NCBI GenBank assembly: GCA_937888595.1
Contig: CALARK010000008.1
Coordinates: 1-64,000 of the forward strand
Length of the DNA stretch: 64,000 nucleotides
Direction of reading: 5' to 3'
From: an uncultured Sterolibacteriaceae bacterium
Lineage (GTDB): Bacteria; Pseudomonadota; Gammaproteobacteria; Burkholderiales; Rhodocyclaceae
In this document: piece after piece, positions 8,569-20,742 of the stretch
Position numbering within the stretch: the stretch's first letter is position 1
How the letters are laid out: each line of letters starts with the position of its first letter
Translations under genes and position numbers: made by a program
Notes under the pieces: model-generated
Database searches by the model: none
What the model saw: only the letters and a program-made list of their open reading frames with translations
What the model was told of the DNA's origin: nothing

Positions 8569-9105
8569 TCAGGCCAGGGCGGCTTCCGCGGCGCGGCGGG
8601 TCTTGCCGGCCCGCGCCGGCATGTGGCACAGGCCGCAGACGTAGTCCTTCTTCGGGTCGTGCGCATGGGCGACGAAATCGCCGCCACAGCACTTGCAGCG
8701 CGTCATCTGCAGCATGCCGGCGTCGAAGAAGCGCACCATGGTCCAGGCGCGCGTCAGCGACAGTACGCTTTCCATCCCGGTGCGGTTGATCTGCTCGGTG
8801 TAGAGCCGGTAGGCCTTGATGATGCGCTCGAGGCCGCCGAGACCGGTGTGGCGTTCGAGGAAGTTGTAATAGGCCATGAACAGCGAGGCGTGCACGTTCG
8901 GCTGCCAGGTCATGAACCAGTCGGTCGAAAACGGCAGCATGCCCTTGGGGGGCGAGACGCCGCGCACTTCCTTGTACAGCTTGAGCAGGCGCTCGCGCGA
9001 CAGGTTAGTTTCGGCCTCGAGCAACTGCAGGCGGGCGCCGAGCTCGATGAGTTCGATGGCGAGGCGAATATCTCTCGCCTCCGAGATCACGGATTTATTG
9101 CGCAT
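8569..9105 (-). CDS. flhC: flagellar master regulator subunit FlhC
   Basis: FlhC forms the FlhD4C2 activator that switches on class II flagellar promoters. The 178-aa product has the N-terminal helical region (SVISEARDIRLAIELIELGARLQLLEAET), the central motif SPPKGMLPFSTDWF and a C-terminal zinc-binding cysteine set (CKCCGGDFVAHAHDP and CGLC), as expected. It lies 31 bp after flhD on the same strand and ends just before a strong terminator. Identity is secure. Confidence 0.95.
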   Translation of the reverse strand: MRNKSVISEARDIRLAIELIELGARLQLLEAETNLSRERLLKLYKEVRGVSPPKGMLPFSTDWFMTWQPNVHASLFMAYYNFLERHTGLGGLERIIKAYRLYTEQINRTGMESVLSLTRAWTMVRFFDAGMLQMTRCKCCGGDFVAHAHDPKKDYVCGLCHMPARAGKTRRAAEAALA

Positions 9106-9136
9106 GACTTCCTCCTGGAATCGTTATCTGTGTCGT

Positions 9137-9454
9137 TCAGGCCACGGACTCGACCGGCTTGCCGGCGGCGAGGATGGCGGCGTGAATGTGGCCAACGCCG
9201 CGCTCGCGCTCGTGGTTGGCCAGCAGGTCGATCAGCAGGGAGTCATCGAAACGGAAGCTGCACAGCAGCATGTCGGAACTGGCCATCTTGAGGACCTGTC
9301 CCGGGGTGAGGGTTTCCAGAATGTCGGCAATCTCCTCGCTGATGCCCAGACGGAAAATGGCGGCCTCGCGGTCGGAACGCACCATGTTCTGCGCCAGCAT
9401 CAGATAGGCGAGATTGACCTCCTTGATGTCATTGTAGGTGTCGGTCGATTTCAT
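9137..9454 (-). CDS. flhD: flagellar master regulator subunit FlhD
   Basis: FlhD is the partner of FlhC in the flagellar master activator. The start is set at 9454 (MKSTDTYNDIKEVNLAYLMLAQNM), which has a strong AGGAGAGGAAAG ribosome site directly upstream and gives 105 aa, the usual FlhD length. A longer in-frame extension to 9529 looks non-coding. The motifs NLAYLMLAQ, MVRSDREAAIFRLGIS and SSDMLLCSFRFDD are typical. flhD is the first gene of flhDC; the AT-rich DNA upstream is a likely regulatory region. Confidence 0.94.
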   Translation of the reverse strand: MKSTDTYNDIKEVNLAYLMLAQNMVRSDREAAIFRLGISEEIADILETLTPGQVLKMASSDMLLCSFRFDDSLLIDLLANHERERGVGHIHAAILAAGKPVESVA

Positions 9455-9541
9455 CTTTCCTCTCCTTGCATTGCCGCCAATCCGGTGCGCGGAGACCTTC
9501 CGTGCATACCCGTCTGGCAGTAATGGCATTTTCTGGAGATT

Positions 9542-9661
9542 CCGGCAAGAAGAAAATCAACGGAAAGACCATCCTTTTGTAAGAACAGGATGGCAACAGC
9601 TTGTAAGAATAAACATTACAAAACTATGTTTATTGTCTGTTTTTAAAATTCTTTTTGGCGT
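9542..9661 (-). promoter_or_regulatory. AT-rich control region upstream of flhD
   Basis: This stretch is far richer in A/T than its surroundings. It holds a direct repeat TTGTAAGAA at 9578-9586 and 9601-9609 (23 bp apart, about two helical turns) and a perfect inverted repeat AATAAACAT/ATGTTTATT at 9608-9616 and 9626-9634. Such sites suggest regulator binding ahead of flhDC. I cannot assign a single -35/-10 pair with confidence. Confidence 0.5.
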
Positions 9662-11635
9662 CTACGCCGATTTCTGGGTGGCTACGAAACAGTTCCTACC
9701 CTGTTGTTTTGCCTGATAAACCCCGTCATCGGCGAGCTTGATCAGCGCGTCGATATCCGACACCTCCGGCCGGCGCGTCGCGACACCGATGCTGACACTG
9801 CAGCTGAATGACTGGTCCCCGGCGCTCGGCATCAGGCCCGCCACCGCACCGCGAATGCGCTCGGCGCAGGCGCACGCCGCGTCGAGTTCGGTCTCCGGCG
9901 AGATGACGAGAAATTCGTCGCCGCCCGTGCGACAGACCACGTCGCCGGCACGCATGCCGCTCTTGATCGCCTGTGCCGTCTGCTTCAAGACCCGGTCACC
10001 CACGTCATGGCCGTAGGTATCGTTGATACGCTTGAAGTTGTCGACGTCGACCACCATGCAGGACAGCGGCCGGCTGCTCCGGTTCGCCGCCTGCCACTCC
10101 TGGAGGAAGCGCTCGACAGCGTAGCGGCGATTCGGCAGGCCCGTCAGCACATCGGTCAGCGCCGCCTCGTGCAGACGGCGGTTGGATACCGCCAGTTCCG
10201 CGGCGAAGCGGCGAATCTCCTCGCGGTCGCGCTCGATTTCCTGCTGCAGCGTCACCACGCGCTGCCCGGCCCGCAGGCGGGCCCCCAGCACACGGGACTT
10301 CAGCGGCTTGTTCATGAAGTCGTCCACACCCGCATCGAACGCCTCGACCAGCTTGTCCTCCGCCTCCAGCGCGGTCAGGATCAGGATGTAGATGCCTCGC
10401 CCGGGCTTGGTCTGCCGCAGGGCCCGCGTGAGTTCGACCCCGTCCATGCCCGGCATCAGCCAGTCCACGATCATGATGTGCGGCTGTACCTCGAGCGCCC
10501 GGTCGAATCCCTGCTGGCCGTCGTTCGCCTCGTACACCTCGTAGCCGGCATTGGCCAGCAGGGCCTTGAGCAGGGTGCGCATGCTGTTGTCGTCATCCAC
10601 GACCAGCACGCGCATGGCGCCGGAGCTGCCGGCACCGGAAGCGGCATCGGGCATGCCGGCGGCCGACAAACCGGGGACCGGGGGCGGCGACGAAAGCTCA
10701 CCGAAGGGCGGCACATCGCAGGCCTCGATGCTGAGCTGCTGTGCCCAATCCTGCCAGTCGCGCACGACGCGATCGCACAAGGCGTGCAAGGTCTCGCCGT
10801 CCAGCGACAGCCGGCTGCCGATGAGCAGCAGCTTCGACATATGCAGCCGGCGCTCGGCACTCTCGGCCAGGCAGATATCGGCGATCTGGCGGGCCAGCGT
10901 CAGCGTCCAGGTCAGCCGGTACAGGCGCGAGTCGGGCGAGAAACTGGATGCCTCGGGCGTTTCATGCATGAAGACCGGCTCGACGAACATGGCCGGCAGC
11001 CCCCAGTCCTGCAGCATGGCCGCGGTCAGCTCCGTATGCGTCATGGCGAAAGCCGCCTGCTCGTGATCAGTCAGCTGCTCGATCCGGCTCTCCTGCTTGT
11101 CATTCAACTGCCCAAGCACCCGGTCGTACTCGGCCGGGAATACCGTTGCCAGCGACAGTTCGCCGATGCGGCACAGCAGGCCGACGCAAAAGGCCTCCTC
11201 CGCCGGAGCCGCGCGGGTCTGGCCGGCGACCGCCTGGGCGGCGACGGCACAGGCCAGCGAATAGGACCAGAAGCGCCGGTAGTCGAAATGCTCGCACTTG
11301 CCGCTGCGATGATTGGAAAGCAGCGAGAAACTCAACGCAAGGTAGCGTACGGTCGGAATGCCGAGCATCAGCAGGGCGTCCTGCACGGCGGCGACGGGAC
11401 GGTGGCTGCCCGTTTGCGAGGAATTGGCTGCCTTGATCAGGCGACCGACGAGGGCCGGATCGGTCTGGATCACCCGCGCCAGTTCGGCCATCGACGTATC
11501 GTCCTTGCGCGTCAGACGCATCACGGCGAGCGCGGCCCCCTTGGGCGATGGCAAATCGCCCACCGACCTGAGTTCCTGCAGCTTGTCTCCGCCCTGGCGG
11601 GTATTGCTGATAATGCGCGACATGGCCGTCGTCAT
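9662..11635 (-). CDS. HDOD-receiver-GGDEF three-domain signalling protein
   Basis: The 657-aa protein combines an N-terminal HDOD domain (about residues 20-220; ALAVMRLTRKDDTSMAELARVIQTD), a receiver domain (about 340-460; VLVVDDDNSM, phospho-acceptor Asp in MIVDWLMPGMDG, Lys in FMNKPLKS) and a C-terminal diguanylate cyclase domain with an intact GGDEF core (CRTGGDEFLVIS). It probably makes cyclic-di-GMP under phosphorylation control. It lies directly upstream of flhD on the same strand, so a link to the motile/sessile switch is plausible but inferred. The start is uncertain between 11635 and an ATG five codons later. Confidence 0.88.
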   Translation of the reverse strand: MTTAMSRIISNTRQGGDKLQELRSVGDLPSPKGAALAVMRLTRKDDTSMAELARVIQTDPALVGRLIKAANSSQTGSHRPVAAVQDALLMLGIPTVRYLALSFSLLSNHRSGKCEHFDYRRFWSYSLACAVAAQAVAGQTRAAPAEEAFCVGLLCRIGELSLATVFPAEYDRVLGQLNDKQESRIEQLTDHEQAAFAMTHTELTAAMLQDWGLPAMFVEPVFMHETPEASSFSPDSRLYRLTWTLTLARQIADICLAESAERRLHMSKLLLIGSRLSLDGETLHALCDRVVRDWQDWAQQLSIEACDVPPFGELSSPPPVPGLSAAGMPDAASGAGSSGAMRVLVVDDDNSMRTLLKALLANAGYEVYEANDGQQGFDRALEVQPHIMIVDWLMPGMDGVELTRALRQTKPGRGIYILILTALEAEDKLVEAFDAGVDDFMNKPLKSRVLGARLRAGQRVVTLQQEIERDREEIRRFAAELAVSNRRLHEAALTDVLTGLPNRRYAVERFLQEWQAANRSSRPLSCMVVDVDNFKRINDTYGHDVGDRVLKQTAQAIKSGMRAGDVVCRTGGDEFLVISPETELDAACACAERIRGAVAGLMPSAGDQSFSCSVSIGVATRRPEVSDIDALIKLADDGVYQAKQQGRNCFVATQKSA

Positions 11636-11700
11636 TGCGAATAGCGATAAGGCTTCGTCTTATACCACTCTCCCACCGCATTGTGTTCGCTGCCTCAAGC

Positions 11701-11706
11701 TAGAAT
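11701..11706 (+). promoter_or_regulatory. candidate -10 element TAGAAT of the Nudix gene
   Basis: TAGAAT lies only 9 bases before the ATG at 11716, so a transcript would be leaderless or nearly so. No clear -35 is present at normal spacing. Confidence 0.35.
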
Positions 11707-11715
11707 CCTTGCCCC

Positions 11716-12261
11716 ATGGAGCCGGCGATCAACTACTGCTGCACCTGCGCGGCCCCCGTCGCACTCAGGGTGCCCGACGGGGACACGCTGCCACGCCATG
11801 TCTGCGATGCCTGCGGCGCGATTCATTACCGCAATCCGCGCCTGGTGGTCGGCACGCTCCCCGTGTGGGAAGATCGCGTCCTGCTGTGCCGCCGCGCCAT
11901 CGAGCCGCGCAAGGGCTGCTGGACGCTGCCCGCCGGCTTCATGGAAAACCGGGAGTCGGTGGCCGAGGCGGCCGAGCGCGAAACCCGCGAGGAAGCCTGC
12001 GCACGCATCGACCTCGACGCGCTCTACACGATGATTTCCGTGCCGCACATCAGCCAGGTGCATGTGATCTACCGCGCCCGGCTGCGCGACCTCGATTTCG
12101 CCCCCGGGGAGGAAAGCTTGGAAGTCGCCCTGTTTGCGGAAGCCGACATCCCTTGGGAAGAGATCGCCTTCCGCACGGTCGCGATGACCCTGCGTCACTA
12201 TTTCGCCGATCGTGCAGCCGGGAATTTCGGCCTCCACGTCGATGCCCTGCCGCCGGCCTAG
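11716..12261 (+). CDS. Nudix hydrolase with N-terminal zinc ribbon
   Basis: A cytoplasmic pyrophosphohydrolase of 181 aa. The N-terminus carries a zinc-ribbon pattern (C8xxC11 and C30xxC33). The Nudix box is complete: GFMENRESVAEAAERETREE fits G-x5-E-x7-R-E-x-x-E-E. A zinc ribbon before a Nudix domain is typical of NADH- or ADP-ribose-pyrophosphatase-like members, but the substrate cannot be read from sequence. It is divergent from the GGDEF gene and followed by an HNH nuclease gene. Confidence 0.85.
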   Translation: MEPAINYCCTCAAPVALRVPDGDTLPRHVCDACGAIHYRNPRLVVGTLPVWEDRVLLCRRAIEPRKGCWTLPAGFMENRESVAEAAERETREEACARIDLDALYTMISVPHISQVHVIYRARLRDLDFAPGEESLEVALFAEADIPWEEIAFRTVAMTLRHYFADRAAGNFGLHVDALPPA

Positions 12262-12318
12262 GCGCGCAGACCCCGCTTTTCCGACCCGCCTGGAAAGTCC
12301 GCCCGTTTCCTGGCGATG

Positions 12319-12346
12319 TTCGCGCAACCGCGGCGAACTTTTCATT
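12319..12346 (+). terminator. possible weak terminator after the Nudix gene
   Basis: GTTCGC and GCGAAC can pair around a 9-base GC-rich loop and are followed by TTTTC. The stem is short, so the call is tentative. Confidence 0.35.
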
Positions 12347-12400
12347 GACACAATGCTCTGATACGCTGCACCACTTCTGGAGGCGAAGGCAATCCGGTCC

Positions 12401-12973
12401 ATGAGTGCGTACCCGCTGATCCTCACGCTCGACCCGCACGGCGTCCCCCATCGCTGGGTGACGTGGCAGCATGCGTGCTTCTACTATGCCAAGGACCTCG
12501 TCGCTTGGACGATCGGCGAAAACAGCTTCACGATCCACGGCGGACTGAATCGTCTGACCGGCACCCGTTCCGAAATCTGCGCCAACAGCATCATCGCCAT
12601 CAAGGGCCGCGCGCTGTCCGGCAGCCATTTCAACCGCGTGCCGCCGCTCGACAACCGCGAGCTGTTCCACCGCGACCGGCATGTCTGCGCCTATTGCGGC
12701 ACCAGCCTGCCGAGCCTGCGGCTGACCCGCGACCATGTCGTGCCGGTCTCGCAGGGGGGCCGCGACATCTGGATGAACGTCGTCACCGCCTGCCGGCCGT
12801 GCAACCAGAAGAAGAGCGGCCGCACGCCGGAAGAGGCGCGCATGCAGCTGCTCTACGCGCCCTACGTGCCGAACAAGGCGGAGTACCTGATCCTCTCCAA
12901 TCGCAATATCCTTGCCGACCAGATGGATTTCCTGGCCCGGCACGTCCCCGAGAAAAGCCGCATCAGGCTGTAA
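12401..12973 (+). CDS. HNH endonuclease family protein
   Basis: The 190-aa product belongs to the family of stand-alone HNH proteins widespread in Proteobacteria. The core is visible: CAYCG, then TRDHVVPVSQGG, WMNVVTACRPCN and NQKKSGRTPEEA. These provide the two zinc-binding CxxC pairs and the catalytic His of the beta-beta-alpha-metal fold. It is a likely DNA endonuclease; its cellular role is unknown. No restriction or phage partner is adjacent. The stop lies 10 bp before the ygiQ start, so the two may be co-transcribed. Confidence 0.85.
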   Translation: MSAYPLILTLDPHGVPHRWVTWQHACFYYAKDLVAWTIGENSFTIHGGLNRLTGTRSEICANSIIAIKGRALSGSHFNRVPPLDNRELFHRDRHVCAYCGTSLPSLRLTRDHVVPVSQGGRDIWMNVVTACRPCNQKKSGRTPEEARMQLLYAPYVPNKAEYLILSNRNILADQMDFLARHVPEKSRIRL

Positions 12974-12983
12974 ACTCCTGCCG

Positions 12984-15060
<2,077 letters not shown>

Positions 15061-15077
<17 letters not shown>

Positions 15078-15390
15078 GCTTGGGCATGCCGGCGTAGCGT
15101 GCCGCCTGTTTTGCCGGGCCGTAGGGGAACAGGTCGAACAGGTACTTCTTGTCGGAAAACTCTTCCCCGAGATCGTTACCGATCAGCTTCGTCATGGCGC
15201 GCAGGTTCGGTGCGGTGGAGTTCTCCGCGTAGTAGTCGCGAATCCAGTTGATCACCTGCCAGTGCTTGTCGCCGAGCACGAGCTCGTCCTGTTGCGACAA
15301 CACGACCGCGACATCTTCGGACCAGTCCTCAAGATTCGCCAGGAAGCCTTCGGCATCCGTTTCGATTTCCTTGCCATTCACGTTGATCAT
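15061..15390 (-). CDS. tusE: TusE/DsrC-family sulfur carrier protein
   Basis: A 109-aa DsrC-fold protein. The start at 15390 (MINVNGKEIETDAEGFL) has a GAGAGGATT ribosome site; the longer ORF upstream is not coding. Typical motifs are LANLEDWSEDVA, HWQVINWIRDYYAE and the C-terminal KPTGCV with the penultimate Cys. The upstream second cysteine of true sulfite-reduction DsrC is replaced (the aligned stretch reads KQAARYAG, not KGACK.AG). Only one redox Cys remains, as in TusE of the tRNA 2-thiouridine relay. No tusBCD or dsr genes are in the window, so its partners are unknown. Confidence 0.88.
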
Positions 15391-15461
15391 TTTGCAATCC
15401 TCTCTGTTGGAATTGGGGGGTGACTCTGGTTTCGGGTCAATTACCCTACTTGTTTTGTCGG

Positions 15462-15489
15462 ATTTTAGGCCACCGGGCAGCACTGGCAA
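15462..15489 (-). promoter_or_regulatory. promoter of tusE with palindrome over the -35
   Basis: On the minus strand TTGCCA (15489-15484), a 16-bp spacer and TAAAAT (15467-15462) form a near-consensus sigma-70 promoter about 72 bp before the ATG. The -35 is part of an inverted repeat TGGCAAA/TTTGCCA (15484-15490 and 15496-15502), a possible operator. Confidence 0.6.
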
Positions 15490-15534
15490 ATTGTTTTTGC
15501 CAATCGGCTCGATAGCTAAAGGGTATAAGGGGGA

Positions 15535-15622
<88 letters not shown>

Positions 15623-15631
15623 GAGGCGCGG

Positions 15632-15637
15632 ATTATA
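15632..15637 (-). promoter_or_regulatory. -10 element of the tRNA-Ser promoter
   Basis: A perfect TATAAT on the minus strand lies 9 bases before the mature tRNA 5' end. The -35 is poor: TTGTGC at a 19-bp spacing is the best candidate. Confidence 0.55.
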
Positions 15638-17094
15638 ACCATCCCGTTGCCGCATGGCACAATGCGCGCTCACCCACTGCAGGAAAAGCCGATGTTCCGG
15701 TTTCCCCGGCTGCTGTGCGGCCCCCTTCTGCTGGCAATCGTCCTGCTGGCCGGCTGTACCCGACTGGATCCTCCGGGCCCCGGGCAGCCCCTGATCGTCG
15801 GCCTGCCGGCCGATCCGGTATTCCAGCAGGCCTCGCCCCCTGCCGAGGGCATGGAAGGCTTCAGCCGCGACCTGACCGACCTGTTCGCGGAAAACCAGAA
15901 CCTCGAGATCCGCTATGTCAGCGCGCCCAACCATCGTGCCCTGATCGAAATGGTGCGCGAAGGCAAGGTGCATTTCGCTGCAGCCCTTCCCGCCCAGAGC
16001 GTCGACGACCCGGAGCTGCGAACCACGCCGCCCTTGCGCGAGACACAGCAGGTCGTCGTCCAGCATGCCAGCGCCCTGCCCCTGGACAAGCCGGAGAAGC
16101 TCGCCGGCCGGGAAATCTCCGTCATGCCCGGGGCATCGCAGGCCAGGGCGCTGCAGGCGCTGGGCATCACGCCGCCGCCGGTCATCGTGGAGCGCGACAA
16201 CATCGACGAACTGGAGCTCCTCGCCGGCGTCGCCCGGCGCCGCTTCGACCTCGCCGCGACCGACGACCTGCATTTCAACGTCGCGGCGAACCTCTATCCG
16301 GATCTCGACATCGCGCTCAAGCTGCCCGACAAGCTGGCCTATGTCTGGATCTTCAACGCCGCCCAGGAGCCCCTGCGCGAACGGGCTGCGCGCTTCATCA
16401 CCGAGGCATCGCGCGACGGGACCCTGAGGCGCCTGGAGGAACGCTATTTCGGCCATATCCGGCGTCTCGACGCACGCGACATCGAAGTCTTCCTCGAACA
16501 TGTGCGTACCCGCCTGCCCGATTACCGGCACGACTTCCAGGAGGCGCAGGAGATCACCGGCATCGACTGGCGACTGATCGCGGCGCTCGCCTACCAGGAG
16601 TCGAAGTGGGACCCGCTCGCCACGTCATTCACCGGCGTGCGCGGCATCATGATGCTGACCGAAGACACAGCCGACCGGCTGGGCGTGACCAACCGCCTCG
16701 ATCCGAAGCAGAGCATCCGTGCCGGGGCCAAGTACCTGACATTGCTGATGGATGAGTTGCCGCCCGAGGTCGGCCAACCCGACCGCCTCTGGTTCGCACT
16801 GGCCGCCTACAACCTCGGCATGGGCCATCTGCGCGGCGCTCGCGCTTTCGCGCCGGGACTCAAGCGCGACCCGAATTCCTGGGCCGACATGAAACAGATA
16901 CTGCCGCTGATGTCGCGCCCCGAGTATTACGAACGCCTCAAGAGTGGCCGGGCGCGAGGCGGCGAAGCGGTGATTCTCGTCGAGAACATCCGCAACTACT
17001 TCGACGTGCTGTCCCGCTTCGAACCTGTCTATACCCCCCCGAGTCTCGCCAGGGCGAAACCGATCAACAAGGCGAAGTCACGCAAGACCAGGCG

Positions 17095-18399
<1,305 letters not shown>

Positions 18400-18408
18400 G
18401 GGAGATCC

Positions 18409-18437
18409 TTGAAAATTCCGGCGAAAGCTGCTTAAAA
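18409..18437 (+). promoter_or_regulatory. candidate promoter of the 86-aa gene
   Basis: TTGAAA (18409-18414) and TTAAAA (18432-18437) are 17 bp apart, about 34 bp before the GTG start at 18471. The -35 is good and the -10 is weak. Confidence 0.4.
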
Positions 18438-18470
18438 CTAACCAAGTGCGCCATTCTAGGAGGAATACCC

Positions 18471-18731
18471 GTGATTTCCATCAAGGATTGCCTCGACTAC
18501 AGCGACCTGACCGAAGACGAGGTCGCGGTGATCGCCGAGCACGAACACCTGCCCTACCCCTGCGCCGTGGAGATGGCCTGCTGTCTCGCCCAAACGGACG
18601 AAGGGGCGGAGGTGTTGCGTTGCCTGCTGAAGGACGCGGTGTGCGATGCGGAAGCTTGCGGTCGCCCGGAGGGGGCGGACACGGCCCGCAAGGCCCTGAA
18701 GCAGTTCGTCGCGAACCACCCCGAGCGTTGA
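18471..18731 (+). CDS. small acidic protein of unknown function (86 aa)
   Basis: A GTG start with a strong TAGGAGGAA ribosome site opens an 86-residue acidic protein beginning MISIKDCLDYSDLTEDEVAV. It contains five cysteines spread over the sequence (CLDY, YPC, ACCLAQ, CLLKDAVCDAEAC region) and no membrane segment. I do not recognise a named family. It sits alone on the plus strand between divergent serS and convergent rarA; its stop codon ends at 18731 and the rarA stop begins at 18732, so the two genes abut exactly. The ribosome site and codon pattern support real coding. Confidence 0.75.
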   Translation: MISIKDCLDYSDLTEDEVAVIAEHEHLPYPCAVEMACCLAQTDEGAEVLRCLLKDAVCDAEACGRPEGADTARKALKQFVANHPER

Positions 18732-20048
18732 TCAGTCTTTCCTGCGCTTGCGATACTGCGCATCCAGCGCGGCGAGGTGTTTGAGCTTTTCGCCGATCTT
18801 CTGTTCCAGCCCGCGCGGCGTCGGCCGATACCACGACACGGAGGGCATGTCCTCCGGAAAATAATTTTCCCCGGCGGCGTAGGCTTCCGGTTCGTCGTGC
18901 GCATAGCGGTATTCGCTGCCGAAGCCAAGGTCCTTCATCAGCCTGGTCGGCGCGTTGCGCAGGTGCTCGGGCACCGCGCGGCTCTGGTCCTTGTTCACGA
19001 AGCGTCGCGCCGCGCCGTAGGCGACATAGCCGGCATTCGATTTCGGCGCCACGGCCATGTAGATCACGGCGTTCGCCAGCGCCAGTTCGCCTTCGGGCGA
19101 GCCGAGGCGTTCGTAGGTCTGCGCCGCCTCCAGCGCGATCGACAGCGCACGCGGGTCGGCCAGTCCGATGTCCTCGCTCGCCATGCGGATGATGCGCCGG
19201 GCCAGATAAAGCGGGTCGGCGCCGCCATCGAGCATGCGGGTGAACCAATAGAGCGAGGCATCGGGATTCGAGCCGCGCACCGACTTGTGCAGCGCCGAGA
19301 TCTGGTCGTAGAAGGCGTCGCCGCCCTTGTCGAAGCGGCGCAGGTCGGAGGCCAGCGCCTCCGCGAGAAAGTCGGCGCTGACGAGACGGCGCCCGGACGC
19401 GGATGCGGCGGTGCGCAGGGTCTCGAGCACGTTCAGCAGGCGGCGCGCATCGCCGTCCGCATACCCGACGATGCGGTCGACCGCGTCGGCATCGAATTCC
19501 AGTTCGGGAAAAGCGCGGTCATGCGCACGCCGGAACAACTCGCGCAGGTCGTCGGCCGCCAGGGGCTTGAGCACATACACGGCGGCACGCGACAGCAGCG
19601 CGGAATTGACCTCGAAGGAAGGATTTTCCGTCGTCGCGCCGACGAAGGTCAGCAGACCTCGTTCGACATAGGGCAGGAAAGCGTCCTGCTGCGCCTTGTT
19701 GAAACGGTGCACCTCGTCCACGAACAGCAGCGTGCGCCGGTCGCGCTGGGCCAGCGTCAGTTCGGCCTGCTCCACGGCGGCGCGGATGTCCTTGACGCCC
19801 GAAAACACGGCGGACAGGGCGATGAACTCGGCGTCGAAGGCATCGGCCATCAGTCGCGCCAGCGTCGTCTTGCCGACGCCGGGCGGCCCCCAGAGGATCA
19901 TCGAGTGCGGCGTACGCGACTCGAAGGCCAGCCGCAGCGGCTTGCCCGGCCCGAGCAGATGCTTCTGGCCGATCACCTCGTCTAGCGTGGCCGGGCGAAG
20001 CTGTTCGGCCAGCGGGGCATGGGGGGAGGCAGTGAAGAGATCGGTCAT
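18732..20048 (-). CDS. rarA: replication-associated recombination protein RarA (MgsA)
   Basis: A AAA+ ATPase acting at stalled replication forks. The start is placed at 20048 (MTDLFTASPHAPLAEQLRP), giving 438 aa, the family length; the longer frame upstream lacks homology. Walker A is GPPGVGKTT, Walker B LLFVDEVHRFNKAQQD, sensor 1 GATTENPSFEVNSALLSR. The C-terminal tetramerisation domain ends GLEQKIGEKLKHL. It lies between serS and lolA on the same strand, as in E. coli, but is separated from each by a plus-strand gene. Confidence 0.95.
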   Translation of the reverse strand: MTDLFTASPHAPLAEQLRPATLDEVIGQKHLLGPGKPLRLAFESRTPHSMILWGPPGVGKTTLARLMADAFDAEFIALSAVFSGVKDIRAAVEQAELTLAQRDRRTLLFVDEVHRFNKAQQDAFLPYVERGLLTFVGATTENPSFEVNSALLSRAAVYVLKPLAADDLRELFRRAHDRAFPELEFDADAVDRIVGYADGDARRLLNVLETLRTAASASGRRLVSADFLAEALASDLRRFDKGGDAFYDQISALHKSVRGSNPDASLYWFTRMLDGGADPLYLARRIIRMASEDIGLADPRALSIALEAAQTYERLGSPEGELALANAVIYMAVAPKSNAGYVAYGAARRFVNKDQSRAVPEHLRNAPTRLMKDLGFGSEYRYAHDEPEAYAAGENYFPEDMPSVSWYRPTPRGLEQKIGEKLKHLAALDAQYRKRRKD

Positions 20049-20112
20049 GGACGTGGCGGCGTTTCGCGTAAGCTGCGCATTATCCGCCAAGCGGCCCACC
20101 CGCCTGTTCGCC

Positions 20113-20733
20113 ATGTTCGACATCCAGCATTACGCCAGTTTCCTGATCGCCATCCTCGTCTTCCAGGCCGCGCCGGGGCCGGGCACCCTCGCGATCCTCG
20201 ACGCCACCGCGCGCCACGGCACCCACGCCGGCTTCGGGGCGGTACTGGGGACACTGCTCGGCGACTTCATCTACATGACCGCCGCCGTGCTCGGGCTGGC
20301 CGCCGCGATGCGCGCCCATCCGCTGCTCTTCGAGGGGCTGCAATGGTTCGGCGCAGGCTATCTCTGCTGGATCGGCTTCCGGCTCATGGGCCGCCGGGAT
20401 GGCGACGGTGCGGTGCCGCCGGCATCGTCGCACGCGATCCGGCACCATTTCCGCCATGCCTGCATCGTAAGCCTGACCAACCCGAAGGTGATGCTGTTCT
20501 TCGTCGCCTTCTTCCCGCTGTTCCTGCATGCCGACGCCACCCCCGTCACCCTCGCCGCCATGATGCTGCACGTCACCGTGCTGAGCTTCCTCTATCAGGC
20601 GGGGCTGGTGCTGCTCGGCCATGCCGTGGCGCTGCGGCTGCGCGCCTTCCCGTTCGCGCGCCGGCTGGCGACGCGGCTCGCCGGCATCGCGCTGGTCGGC
20701 TTCGGCCTCAAGCTGGCCGCGAACAACCGCTGA
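20113..20733 (+). CDS. LysE/RhtB-family amino acid exporter
   Basis: A 206-aa inner-membrane protein with about six hydrophobic segments. The family signature is near the N-terminus (LIAILVFQAAPGPGTLAIL), followed by the glycine-rich GTLLGDFIYMTAAVLGLAAA and the conserved SLTNPKVMLFFVAFFPLF. These proteins export amino acids or related small molecules; the substrate cannot be told. The start ATG at 20113 has only a weak ribosome site. It is divergent from rarA and converges on lolA with a 9-bp gap. Confidence 0.88.
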   Translation: MFDIQHYASFLIAILVFQAAPGPGTLAILDATARHGTHAGFGAVLGTLLGDFIYMTAAVLGLAAAMRAHPLLFEGLQWFGAGYLCWIGFRLMGRRDGDGAVPPASSHAIRHHFRHACIVSLTNPKVMLFFVAFFPLFLHADATPVTLAAMMLHVTVLSFLYQAGLVLLGHAVALRLRAFPFARRLATRLAGIALVGFGLKLAANNR

Positions 20734-20742
20734 TCCGGCACA

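Noticed and set aside
9455..9529. N-terminal extension of flhD to 9529
   Set aside because: The internal ATG at 9454 has a strong ribosome site and gives the normal FlhD length; the extension has no homology.
12345..12373. TTGACA before the HNH gene as a promoter
   Set aside because: No acceptable -10 at 16-18 bp; the GATACG nearby is at the wrong spacing.
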